Source: Paragonimus skrjabini miyazakii (taxonomy: Eukaryota; Platyhelminthes; Trematoda; Plagiorchiida; Troglotrematidae). Taken from it: a stretch of DNA of 64,000 bases. Where the stretch lies: the NCBI GenBank assembly GCA_014338405.1, contig JTDE01000206.1, positions 173,217 to 237,216 of the forward strand, in the 5' to 3' direction. Position 1 is the stretch's first letter, and each line of letters opens with the position of its first letter. The notes below the pieces were generated by a model. That model was not told the origin of the DNA. It searched no databases and worked only from the letters and a program-made list of their open reading frames with translations. The translations under genes and the position numbers were made by a program. Shown here one piece after another: positions 11,902 to 22,900 of this stretch.

Positions 11902-12280
11902 GTAAAATTTTGGAAACGCATATACAGAAGCTGATTGCGCAGTTGACCGATTCTTCAGATCAGTCGTTTTTAATCTAATGCAAAATGTCTTTTTTTTGAA
12001 GGAAAAGGAAATAAGTATGCATTTTTTATCTATGCACTCATCTGTTGAGGAAACGAAAAACGTGATCACGCAAGTTCAACTACAGGAATTCTCTTCCGCA
12101 TCAACAAATTTGGTTTAATTAATGCTATTTCGACAGGCAATAAAAAAACTTCAGAGCTTATAACGACCACATTTTCTGAAAAACGATTACCAGTTTTTGC
12201 CTTAGAAAGACAATTGTGGTTGAAGTTCCTTTAAGTCTCCATAAAGGTTACGAAAACATTAGGTAATAATTTCATTTCAG

Positions 12281-12370
12281 GTGATCAGTAAGATGTGTGG
12301 TCTGAATGGTGACAGATGCCTTAAAGATGGTTCCGATTACCATATGGTGTATCTCTCGTTAATGGACTAA
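12281..12370 (+). CDS. Candidate (terminal?) exon, unknown protein
   Basis: An acceptor TAATTTCATTTCAG is followed by the phase-0 frame VISKMCGLNGDRCLKDGSDY then HMVYLSLMD and a TAA. A possible donor GTGTAT lies at 12347, which would make it an internal exon instead. Composition is protein-like with two cysteines. No homology is recognised. Confidence 0.2.
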   Translation: MISKMCGLNGDRCLKDGSDYHMVYLSLMD

Positions 12371-12580
12371 GTGAACATGTTGTGATAGTTGCTTTTTAAT
12401 AGGTCATTCATGTGCAAATACAACACAGCTGTTATGCTGCTAATCGGTTGATACAGGCGGACGCATATACTGCTGGGCTCTTTGCACGTACGACGATGAT
12501 TGCTTAGTCAAAGTACTCTCCTAGAACTATCACAAACGGGCACATATGCTACTGTTCTATAACAAGCAGTTTCGTTTTGA

Positions 12581-12616
12581 GTAGTATACCACTCACAAGT
12601 AGTATACTACTCACAA
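12581..12616 (+). repeat. 18-bp tandem duplication
   Basis: GTAGTATACCACTCACAA is followed directly by GTAGTATACTACTCACAA. The two units differ at one base. Nothing indicates a function; it looks like a simple local duplication. Confidence 0.85.
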
Positions 12617-13446
12617 GCAACATGCAAGAACAAAACGGCAAGCTCCCAGTGCCTGGAAAACGACGGGCCAGAAAAAACTAGCGGAATATCGTGTACATGC
12701 TCTGGGAGAAGTGCCACCTGGGTGACTGATGACGTACTGCTGTCCAATATATGTGAATGCACGTTTAACATGCAAGTTTAACATGACCTGTTTGGGAATT
12801 CGGGCAGTAAATGAATTTGCGGGCCAAGCGGTTTTGTAGTCACAACATTACCAGTCTGAGATTCATAATTATTTTTTGGTTTAAGTCAACAGTACCTGTT
12901 TTCAGTGAGTCAAAAAGACACGCTGTGCTGTGGTAAAAACTTGAACAGTGATGTACGTCATATTCTGCAGTGGTGTGATCACAGACAAATCAGTATAGTA
13001 TGCCAAATCACTAGGAGGATACGTCTTGCAGTGTCAAAACAAACGGCTTTTCTGCTAATTGTTCTTGATATTTATCGTGGGGTATTATGACTGTATCAAT
13101 ACAAATATTTTTCGATTTTCTGACAGTTGTATAAAATGAATGTAACGTCTATGAAAATGCGTAGAATGGAATCAACCTGCAGGCAGGTTTAACATTCGAA
13201 ACGATATCTGCTCTAGTAGATAACAAGAAACGCAGCAAAATAGTTTAAGCTACGTTAAATTTTCATCAATGTGCTAGAATATATGTGCGTGGTAAGTTGC
13301 GTTCTTGGACAAACATCAGGCTTGATAAGCTCAGGTTAACCCTGGTGATTTCGGGGATTTCATTTGCAACTAATATGTACACTACCTCTGTTTTCTTTGG
13401 TAATGTTTGTTCAATATCCCTCATTATTCGACTCATATGATTTCAG

Positions 13447-13501
13447 ATGAGCCAACACGGCCACGACTGACGAGAAACTTGTTGTGGTCTGATAGGTGCC
13501 T
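13447..13501 (+). CDS. Candidate exon, unknown protein
   Basis: An acceptor CATATGATTTCAG and a strong donor GTAAGTG frame a 55-base piece whose one open frame is EPTRPRLTRNLLWSDRC, starting with two bases of a split codon. A piece at 12906 (acceptor CCTGTTTTCAG, SQKDTLCC, donor GTAAAA) would end in a compatible phase, giving a plausible junction. Not recognised, and short enough to be chance. Confidence 0.2.
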
Positions 13502-13559
13502 GTAAGTGATTTATCATATTCCTCCTAGGATGCTGCAAGGTGTTATGCCCATTTCGGTA

Positions 13560-13800
13560 GGTCTTTAATTTAGATAACCAGGAAGGAGCGAATCCGAGAG
13601 TTGAGTGCAGTCAATTTAGTGGGCATTGTCATGGTCATCATTTTCCAGTATATCTTTGGAGGAATAAAACAGCAGTTTAGTCCTTCACATCTTTTAAGAT
13701 GCTCAGAGATTATAGCCCGCTGTTGCTTAATTTCATGAAGTTTCATCAACACTTCGTTTCAATAACGACTTCGTCGACATCCAGCGCAATTATTCCAAAA
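13560..13800 (-). pseudogene. Coding trace on minus strand, unknown protein
   Basis: Three overlapping minus-strand frames carry protein-like strings: ALDVDEVVIETK, then LMKLHEIKQQRAIISEHLKR, then ILENDDHDNAH before a TAA. The second and third could be joined by removing a 35-base piece GTGAAGG...TCCAAAG that has a branch-like ACTAAAC and a pyrimidine tract; the first would need a frameshift. This could be two exons around a micro-intron, or a decayed retrocopy. No family is recognised. Confidence 0.2.
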
Positions 13801-15740
13801 TTTACAAGCTAACAACTTACTTGTTACACTAATTGCAGATATTATCTGTTTGTGAAGACATAGTTGTCCGCATTCACTATGTGAATGCATTGTCAGTGAA
13901 ACTCCTTAAAAAAAACCTTGTTTTCAATAGCTGGGTGTTGTGACTGATCTATATGAAGTTAAAAAGAGTCCTGTCGGAACTACGTCTTGTTCCACGAATT
14001 ACCTAAGAACCGGTTAGGGAACTGGAGATCAGTAAACGGCTGCCATATTATCGCGTGAAATACGAAATAGAAAACAATGATCCCTAACAGTATGTGCAAT
14101 TATCAGACCAAATTTATGCGTTGTAATGATCCGCGTCCAATCGTTGAATTACGCGTAGCCAAAAACGGACCCGCACATTGAAAACGAGATTGGACCCACA
14201 TATTTCTACGGTACTCAATCGTTTACGATCACAGTCTGCTTCAACAAAATCAGTGAGTTTCAATCGGAAGCAACTAGGTCGAATGTAAACCGCCACTCTA
14301 GCAGGCCTGATCAACAATGTCTACACATGCCACAGACGATTAACGACAAAGTAGTTTGACAAAACAAAAACGGGATGGGTAAGGTATTGGGATCAAATAT
14401 CAGGTAGATGAGAAAAATAGGGAATGCAAATAAGTTGGACGAATTTTCTCAGTTCAAGGACAAACAGATTTATGTCCATACTTGTTTACTTTCGGGAATG
14501 GTTTTCTTAAAATACGGTGTGTTTCTCCTATCCGATACTGCACTTCATCTTCCTGATTGGTGACAGTTGTGCACACCGCTTAAAACACTACAAACTTTGA
14601 TAACTGGATACAGAATTGATGCGTTATCGATCCGTTTGCCTCCTGTGAAGTTTATCAGCCGATCAATCAAAATGTTTTTGACATTAATTAATCAGCAGGT
14701 TAACTGACACGTGGACCGGACTGATGACTTTAATCCGTTTTGCTCGAAATAATAATTAGTGAAAGTGATAACAGCTATAGCAATAATAACAATGTGTAAC
14801 TGGAGTTAGAAAATGATGAAGCAATTGGGTTGAAACCTCCCAAAGCCACAACCGGAAGTATGTCACATATAACAGGCTATTGAGGTCAGTATTTGGACTG
14901 CTGTTAGATCATATAACAAAAACGATGGTATATGTACATCTCCGATGAGCGTATGAACAAAGAAGGCTATATTAAACTGTGAAGTCATTTAGTTATAATC
15001 ATGAACGTAGTAAGAGAGAATATGATTGTATGTTTCAAAAAGCTATACTTAAGCTATCTTGGATAACGTGACCTTGCGGAAAATAATCGAATTAACCGAT
15101 ATGAAATCACCACAAGTTAAATTGTTTTATGGCGCTATAAATATAAAACAAAAGACATTAATTAGTATGCCACTTTAATTTACCACAATATATTCAGAAA
15201 AGAATTAGTAATTTTACAAACGTATTACTGAATAAGTACTAGTTGGTCCGTGTTTACCACACATAGGGGTCCTAGTTGAATAGATACTTTTATATAGAAA
15301 CCTTTGGGTGCACATCAATGGAGAATATTAATGTGTACATTCGATTCCTCAGAATCAGATGAAATGTTCAACTTTCAGTTTAAAAAAGTAATTTATAACT
15401 CTGTTCGAACATGTCAGTAATGAAGGGCCCCGGCTAAATTTGGAGTTACACTCTGATCATCCTGCAGTTGAAACGGGCCTGTTGACGACTAATCTACAGA
15501 TACTACATACAAGGTACGATTAAACACTTGCATCTGGAAGTTTAGTTACAATCGACTGTAAACAATAGGCAGGTCGCCCTTTTTTGGAGAGGTGGTGTAT
15601 TGTTTGTCTGGCTGACTTTGATCCGTAAGTTCGTGAGTAAAACTCGTGCAGGTTGATGATCCAGGTCATTTTACATTGGCCAGACAATACACACTGGATG
15701 ACGGATAAAGACTCTGTCAGCCGAAGTTACGGGAAAATAC

Positions 15741-15919
15741 ATGCTCTATTGTCATGACCCAGAGAATTAAAACCGTGAGCTATGTGCTCTATTCGAACTT
15801 GTGCAATTTGTACAGAAGTCAAAGCTGACACAAATGCGCATATTGTTGAACCCGTAAACAACAAACCGCTCATTAGTGGTGAATAATCAAAATACTGTCT
15901 AACTGGTTTCAACGAATCT
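15741..15919 (-). CDS. Candidate exon with a hydrophobic segment
   Basis: On the minus strand an acceptor AGTATAACTTCTCAG is followed at once by an open frame SLKPVRQYFDYSPLMSG, LLFTGSTICAFVSALTSVQI, AQVRIEHIAHGFNSLGHDNR. The middle piece is a plausible membrane segment. A donor GTATTT lies at 15740-15735, or the frame runs on to a TAA at about 15729. No family is recognised. The acceptor sits exactly where the open frame begins, which raises this above the average lead. Confidence 0.25.
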
Positions 15920-16430
15920 GAGAAGTTATACTTTCATGGTACTTGAGTCGACTCAACAACACACAGGTTGCTTTCCTTCCAAATGGCCACTGCATTAATC
16001 ATAGCAGACTTTGGCTAAACGCCTGGATATGATAAATCTGCACACATCTTTATCCCACACAAGTGAAAGTTCAATTCAAACGAGGGTTTACGTTAATGAT
16101 GAGTTCGAACAGCATCAAAACGTAAATCAGATGGGCTTGTGCTAAGTTTGTAATCCTGAGTGCAATATCAGTGATAATGTGTGAGGAGTGTTCAGTTTGA
16201 CAAACAAGTCCACATGACAACACATTACTTTGCTCATTTTGTTTACATTAAAGTGAAGTGGAAAGCATAACCAATTTCTACGTGCGCATTGGTTTTAGCT
16301 GCACTTTGGGAGTCCTGTAAAATTCACATCAGCGTGATAATCAATATAGATATCAATGTGTGTTGAAGAATGCCTTCCAGTTTTATTTTAGGCAAATAAT
16401 TTGTAAATTGACGTTACCGAGTCAGATAAA

Positions 16431-16521
16431 ATGTACACACTAATTGATGGACATGATGATGTTCGGTCATTCATGCAGATGGACGGAAGTCCAGAAATCG
16501 GGGATTGTGATGTCATTCATA
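16431..16521 (+). CDS. Candidate exon, unknown protein
   Basis: The frame MYTLIDGHDDVRSFMQMDG then SPEIGDCDVIH runs to a strong donor GTAAGTAAG at 16522. It is open only a few codons upstream of the ATG, so it may be a first coding exon or start at the CAG just before it. It does not join in phase to the candidate exon at 16652, so at least one more exon would be needed between them. Confidence 0.25.
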
Positions 16522-16651
16522 GTAAGTAAGTCTTGCACACAATCCTTTGAGACGCTTCACTGAACCGAGAAATGATGACAGCCCTTAGAGTGTGCCCGCC
16601 GCTTACATAGCAAGACAAATAATGAAACGTTGAAGCAATGAATGTTTTCAG

Positions 16652-16741
16652 AACGCAACTTTTGCTGAGCAAAATGCTCCTGATAGAATCTGCCAAAAGA
16701 CCGCTTTGATTAAAGACACCTACAGTCGTTGCTTTTTACAG
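16652..16741 (+). CDS. Candidate exon, unknown protein
   Basis: Acceptor ATGAATGTTTTCAG, donor GTATGT, 90 bases, phase 0 at both ends. The frame is NATFAEQNAPDRICQKTALI then KDTYSRCFLQ. The next candidate at 17200 starts in phase 0 after TTTATTTATCCCTAG, so the two would join without a shift. The family is not recognised. Clean phase and two good splice sites make this pair the most coherent two-exon model in the window. Confidence 0.32.
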
Positions 16742-17199
16742 GTATGTATCGATCACTTGAATAATCGTTTATTGGCGCCCACTGTTTTGTAATTAATAGT
16801 ATCAACTGGTGATTGACAATTGTTATAGGCGTGAAGTACATAGATGATAACAGTTAAAGCTATTGTTGCGTTACTATTTAGACATGGAAACTCGCCACTT
16901 ATATGTTCGTTATAGAGCGAGTTGGTCAATTCTAATAGCTTAGTAATTATTGTAAATTCTTCATCACCAGGTCATTATATACATACACGGTTCGAGGTCC
17001 GGGACATTGTAGCTGCCCGTTCAGATTAAAATTAGTCAATTTATCTGATCAGTAATACCCAATTTTGGCATGAATCAAAAGTGACCAGAATTGTAAACTT
17101 GCCTTGCATTTTGTAATTCCGGAATACCACATATTCTGGCAGTCTAATCTCAACGAATTCCACAGATTATTTTAACATATAGTTTTTATTTATCCCTAG

Positions 17200-17291
17200 G
17201 AAAATAAGAATGCTGACTGCGCAATTGACCACTGGTCAACGATCAATTTGATGTCAACTCTAATCATGAACCTTATAATTGGCTACAAAAC
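17200..17291 (+). CDS. Candidate exon following 16652-16741
   Basis: The acceptor TTTATTTATCCCTAG leads into the phase-0 frame ENKNADCAIDHWSTINLMS then TLIMNLIIGYK, followed by a possible donor GTAAAT at 17292. The string ADCAID resembles ADCAVD at about 11930, where the DNA around it is also similar over some 20 bases; this may be a small repeat or coincidence. No domain is recognised. Confidence 0.28.
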
Positions 17292-18237
17292 GTAAATCAG
17301 TATATGCTTGTATAAATGGGCGTTATCGAGTTAGATATACGTCGGAGTTCATGTCTCTAAGGTTAAATCTGTTGGATTTTGGCTTACGTTTTGTTTCTAC
17401 ACATCAAACTTCTGCTTATTGGCCTGCCGCCCACAGTTTCATTAAGGTCTACTTTTCAGTGCATTGTTAATCTGTTTCAACCGCACTCTGTTGTTCATAT
17501 TAAAATTTGTAAGCAAGTTTAATGCATCCCAGTGAACAAGTATTGAATAGGGCGTTTGCACTAGAATGTTAAAAACAGATGCACTTCTACATCTCTACCT
17601 TTTCATCAAATTCTGTGTGGTAACTGTTGTTCGACTTGGAAGAATTTAATTCGTAAGCACAATATTGTGAGGATTTTTCAACCGGATAGAGTGAATCATG
17701 ATAGTTATTCAGTCTAGTCATTTTGATATGTTCTTTTATTATTCATGCTATCTTCACCACAGTGAGATGCCCTTTCATGTCTAGTTGATTTTCTTCTTCT
17801 ACTATGATAAGGCGTTCAGTTTATACATATACTAAGTATTACTAATCTCATATTGGATTTAGAGATTGACTAAGCGATTGGATTGTATGGCGCGAACCGA
17901 AAGTTCCCAAAGCCAGAAGACAACGGGAATTGTAAGTAACTGACTGTGATGACTGAGGTGAGCATATGCACTGAAGCGCTTTCCAGATAATATGTATTTC
18001 TTCAAATTTATCTACCATATCATCAAATGTCGAATGCGTACGAGCTATTGTTTTACAAAACAACGTTATTCTGTAACCGTTCTGAACAGAATAGTCAGAA
18101 GCAGTTTTTTGAACAATGTACATCTCGAACACATTTCACTGCATCTCATCAGGTACATCCAGAAGTTGGCTATCCTATACAACAAAGTTCAATGGATACT
18201 GTGTAGTCAGACAACAAATTTAGTAACCACATATATA
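17292..18237. other. No gene recognised; minus-strand exon lead
   Basis: On the minus strand an acceptor TTTGTAAAACAATAG near 18047 precedes an open frame RTHSTFDDMVDKFEEIHII, WKALQCICSPQSS. It lacks a clear donor and is left as a lead only. Nothing else is supported. Confidence 0.35.
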
Positions 18238-18258
18238 CATCATCATCATCATCATCAT
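18238..18258 (+). repeat. CAT microsatellite, 7 units
   Basis: Seven perfect CAT units. They create the run of histidines in the open frame at 17992-18429 and make that frame look longer than it deserves. Confidence 0.95.
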
Positions 18259-18684
18259 AACAGCCATGAGCCTGACCAAAAGGTACTGTGGCTCGGGCCG
18301 CCGCTCACCTCAACAGTGACGTGGAATATCCTAGAAGAAAACGTTACTAAGAAGGGTGAAAATTATTGGGAAAAGACTAAGACGAAGAAGCGGGAATGGA
18401 ATGGTGTGACAGAGGTCAAACCAACGTGACCCAAAAAAAGTTTTGCCCAGTCTCAGAAACGCTATATACGGCATTCAAAGATAAAACTCCAACTAGGTGC
18501 CGTCGTGAAAACAAAAAAGGAGTGCAGAGTAAAATTGGTTGATTGGTTATGATCTTGGTTTGTGCCAGAGATAGAATCGGGTCTATGGAGGTTCGTTTAT
18601 CACAGTGTGAGTTGCAGGCCACCAGTTCTTTTATAGTGCTTTTTCTACACGTTTTTGTTATGGGGTAACGGGTTGATAGAGTTA
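18259..18684. other. Moderately GC-rich unassigned DNA beside the gap
   Basis: The stretch CTGTGGCTCGGGCCGCCGCTC and the open minus-strand frame at 18416-18683 hint at another repeat, but no element family is recognised. It borders the assembly gap. Confidence 0.4.
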
Positions 18685-18784
18685 NNNNNNNNNNNNNNNN
18701 NNNNNNNNNNNNNNNNNNNNNNNNNNNNNNNNNNNNNNNNNNNNNNNNNNNNNNNNNNNNNNNNNNNNNNNNNNNNNNNNNNNN
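18685..18784. other. Assembly gap (100 N)
   Basis: Exactly 100 N. The round length suggests a fixed placeholder, so real distance and even adjacency across it are unknown. The open frames that cross it are artefacts. Confidence 0.98.
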
Positions 18785-19148
18785 CACATGATCTGGTTGA
18801 GGCCAGCTGAACTGTTTTTCAAAATGTTCAGCCCACCTGTCATTCGGCAAGATTGACTGGTAATAAGTGAACCATCTTTTTCACAAATGGTCTCACTTAC
18901 ACCTACTCGACGGCCAGTACAACCACGGATTAGGGAAAAAAGCCTTCTGCTATTCCCAGATAAAAAGGCTTTTTCCATCTCTTTTGATTGTTCGACCAAG
19001 TATTGCTCACGGTCTTTGCGCAAGCTTTTAGTCAGCCAATGTGCATCAGTTACCAGGGCAATGTGGTACCGATGAACGTCTTTCTGTACGTAGAAAGGTA
19101 GCTCCCACTTGTTAACTGCTACCTACTTCACGAAACCCAGCAGTCTTT
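18785..19148 (-). pseudogene. RTE-type non-LTR retrotransposon, endonuclease-RT linker (relic)
   Basis: The minus-strand frame reads ELPFYVQKDVHRYHIALVTD, then LTKSLRKDREQYLVEQSKEM, EKAFLSGNSRRLFSLIRG and GVSETICEKDGSLITSQS. After a one-base shift near 18848 it continues NDRWAEHFEKQFSWP. This order (basic RKDRE..., EMEKAFLSGNSRRLF, SETI..DG, RWAEHFE.QFSWP) is the typical linker between the apurinic endonuclease and the reverse transcriptase of RTE-clade elements in flatworms. The RT domain would follow into the gap but is not seen on its other side. The frameshift and truncation mark it as dead. Confidence 0.8.
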
Positions 19149-19668
19149 TTCATTGTGTAAGTTATCCGAAAGTCTCTCTCCAGGTTGATTTGTGGTGTCG
19201 AGAGATTGATGACGCCGGTTCTTTGTGGTTTGTCGCATTCTGATCTGTTTGAGACTTTGCATTGTCCACAAGCGTTTTACCGACCCAACTTGGAATACGT
19301 TCGTTGTCCCGAATGCGTGAATATCACTCCGTTCTGTTTATGTAAGTGGCTCGACACTCAAGCAAGAATTCATAAATGATGCAAGATTTGGCATTAAGCG
19401 ATAATGCTGTTTTCAGCCGGATGTTGGTATTTGGGTAGTAATAAACTACAAGACGAGCTTGATTGCTTGAAACATGTATTCCATAGCCGCCTTGAGACGG
19501 GTTTTCAACAGAGTAGTAGTGTCATAACCCTTTTAAGACAAGGGGGTGTAAATATTCATTTTGGAAGCCGTTTGAGCCGTCGTAACAGCCGGCTTTTGTT
19601 CGTTGGATTTCTTCACAAATGCAAACAACACTACCGCTCAATATCAAATTATATGCAATAATAAACCG

Positions 19669-19783
19669 AAGACTGCTCCGGTTCGTAGAGTAGGCAGCAA
19701 TCAACAAATAGGAGCTACCTTTCTGCGTACAGAAGGACGTTCATCAATACTAGATTGTCCTGGTAACCGATGCACATTGGCTT
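19669..19783 (+). repeat. Inverted second copy of the RTE linker segment
   Basis: From AAGACTGCTCCGGTTCGTAG through GGAGCTACCTTTCTGCGTAC and GTAACCGATGCACATTGGCT this aligns with the minus strand of 19035-19148. The coding frame (ELPFCVQKDVHQY, then a stop) is decayed. The two arms of about 114 bases face each other across some 520 bases. It is either a second truncated insertion or an inversion product of one insertion. Confidence 0.78.
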
Positions 19784-19820
19784 ATGTGTGTGCTAGTAGC
19801 GAAGTTTCGAGGATTTCAAA

Positions 19821-19923
19821 ATTGAACATCACCCATACTTGATTGCAGCCTTTGCATTCAGATAAGCCTTTCAGCTAGCCGACTTCGAAAGGAGGCACTA
19901 GACTCGAGTTTCGTTCTCGTTAA
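19821..19923 (-). repeat. Hammerhead-bearing repeat, 5'-truncated copy
   Basis: On the minus strand the repeat starts inside stem II (GAACGAAACTCGAGTC, TAGTGC), then runs CCTCCTTTCGAAGTCGGC, GGCTTATCTGAATGC and ends at GGGTGATGTTCAAT. The 5' half of the ribozyme, including CTGACGA, is missing. 5' truncation is what target-primed reverse transcription would leave. Confidence 0.78.
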
Positions 19924-22900
19924 ACACTATAAATATTAGTAGTCTTTTCGTTAGCAGTTGACTGAATTCGCTACAAATTGCTGATTATTAACTTCCATCT
20001 GCATTATGCAACAAGTTTGTTGCATGGCCATGGTTGGCTAATTACGTGCAGTTTTCAAGTCACCGTGTTTGCTACTTTGTGTTAGTTCCTTAAATAGACT
20101 TTCATTTAGATAGGTTTTAGCCCTGACAGTTGAGCAAGCCGTCGTGTTGAGACGAAGCGAGTTTGTTTTCCTCCACTTCGGGTCCTTAGTGTTATCAAGC
20201 TTCAGCGGTTAAAATCACCTGGAAGACATTGCTGCTATGATAGCCAAAATCAGATATTTGGACGCAAGGTTGGGCAGAGTATTGTGGGACTTGTACCCTC
20301 ATTATGCTAATGCCGGTGGTCGGATAACCCAATATTCGAGGGCCTACTCAACTCCGAGTTGGAATGAATTCGGTGGAATAAGAATATTGAAAGGAAAAAC
20401 GCATTATAACCATGTGACATATTACCGCGTTGCTGAGAAGACTTGTTTTCAGTGTGTGGAAACTAGATAAACTTCAGCTGGTTCAAGTTGACTAGGTTGC
20501 GATAATACTAACCGATTTTGAAACAGTTGTAGCTCAAGAGAATTCCAAATTAATGTGTGCAAATCCTGCCCTTCACAGATTCTGTTGCCGGGGTACTTCA
20601 GCCTTTTCACTTACGATGCGGTTTTCAGCTGACTGTCATTGATACGGCTTGCCAGTTGTTTTTGAAGCTAAATTATTCGATGCTGTCGTGTTCTCGTGCA
20701 CATAGACGATCAGGTTTGTGGGCAGTCGACCAGTCGGGCATATGATGACTTTAATGGCGTATGTGGCGAGCAGAGCCGTCGACAATGTTTTTTCAGAGGA
20801 GCTCTGTTTGCAAACACTCCGCCCCAACAATTCACACATTCATTTGTAGGCCTACAAACATACCGACACAGACTTGGTAGACGAATAGCTTCTGTTGTCA
20901 TGGCCGAACGCCAACTCGTTAAATTCACCAGGGGCGCTTGTAACGCTTAGCCATTTGTCAGACTTGGCTACAAAACGCACTCGCATCGCCAATCTATCAG
21001 ACATGAAGTGTACCCACAGTTGTAAATGTTTGCCACTTATAAAAAACAGATGGAAAACACAAAATTTAAAACTGAGTTTTTAATCCCCACTGGAGTTGTT
21101 CCTGACTTGTAAAGTGTTGCTGGTACAGGCATTATTTAAAGAGTGACTTAAATTCGGTGAATAAAATTAGGAAATAGATAAATTCCTCTGGATATGGTAT
21201 GGTTTGGTGCATATTAGTCTGTGGTCAGCCATTAAAATGCATTTCAGTCGATTGATCAAACTAAGGCAGTGCTGTCTATCCTTTGATGTTGAAAGTGTAA
21301 CAAAAAAGCACCCACAAAATAATCCACGCTTTGAAACCGATGCGTAGTATACCACATGGGAATCTTCAAACAGAGGTACTAAATAATATAGTTTCATTTG
21401 TTCATTCAGTTATTAGGTATTATCTTGATTCATTTTTTGTTTCAGGACTTACACTTTCAAATTTGCAATCTTTCTATGAGTTGAATGAAAAACCTCAGGT
21501 TACCATTGGAAAAGTGCTTCAATATTATACAGTAGTTTCTTATTTTAAAAGAAAATATCCGATGTTCTTGACAGAACACTGAAGATAGCTAGCCAACTGA
21601 ATGATATTGTATTGCCACAGTTCAAATTGAGCCAAACACTAACTGTGTTCCTCTTCAAAGTTTTGGAAATGAGTGTCAGTAAACACTGTAACTGTGAAAT
21701 CTTTGAATAGAAATGCGTTGGGAAATGTTTGCTAAACAAAACACACTGAAATGCTCGGGTGTGATTATATTCATTTTGCCCAACAATCAACCTGTAATCT
21801 GACTGAAGACTACTATTCTTGTTAACTTCATTGTCCACCACATGAGTAGTTCACCAAGTGAGGGCTGTAGTCGACAGTATTCAGATTGATTGTATGGAAG
21901 ATTTTCAATAATGGATGGAATTTTAAAACTGTACTACGAATGCTTTGTGTTCCTATGCCTGTCATTGGACGAAGTCCGTTTCAAATTTCCCTGATTCCAT
22001 AAAAACAATATTCAATCTCAAATTCACGTAAAACGTGTGTTTATTTCCGGTAATTTTTAGTGCATCTGAGTGTTGACCACTATCTCGAAAATGTTTTCTA
22101 CTTCAATCGCTTGAATACCACTCTAAGCGCCAGCTTATCCAGTACGTGTTACAAAGTATGCCACTCAAAATTGATAGGAAGTGGCATTTTTCATCCAATG
22201 TCTGTTATCGTCTGAATAATTAATTTACATTAGTCCATGAATTTATTTTATTACACCCACATCTCTCATTGTTTTGTTCACTTCAGACTTTCCCAGCATT
22301 TCTTATTTCTCCTAAGGATTTGGCCATCTTTCTGAACAGACTGTTGTCTCTTACACAATACAATCTTATTTCATATGACTCCAATAGCACAATTGTATAT
22401 TGAATGTTTTTCACCCAAGTATTGTGTAGGACTTCATCTAGTGCACAATGATTTATTCACGTATTATACCAATAATGGAGTTGAACAAGTTTGTTGTTCA
22501 TTCGAATAAACAAAAATTGATTTCTATTAGCTCCTTAGTAGCAAACTGGCCAACTTTTTCTTGACTTGCCTATGCATTTTGACTTTGTCTAGTGCAATTG
22601 TTAACGCATTATAACTTCATAGAAACTGAACATAATTCAAGTTTGATAGTTGTCTTTCTATTCTGATAAACTATTTCAGCCAATCCTGGGTTTTAAAATT
22701 GAGGTTGTTTCGTATTAGAGTTCATCAATATTTCTTGCTACCAGATTTTGGATTCTGAATCCCCGTTTTTAGGACGATTGTGTTAACATTACACATCTGG
22801 TCTCACTTTAATTGCGAACAATTTACCGTTCGTGTTGATACAATTATATTTGTATGTGATTATCGATTAGGCTATTCAATCAACTCAATAGAATAAGCAG

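Noticed and set aside
16986..17000. GGTTCGAGGTCC as a tRNA B-box
   Set aside because: Spacing to any A-box is wrong and no cloverleaf forms.
17992..18429. 145-codon + strand open frame with a histidine run
   Set aside because: The histidines come from the CAT microsatellite; the rest has no domain.
18416..19023. Open frames running across the N block
   Set aside because: Continuity across 100 N is an artefact of translating the gap.
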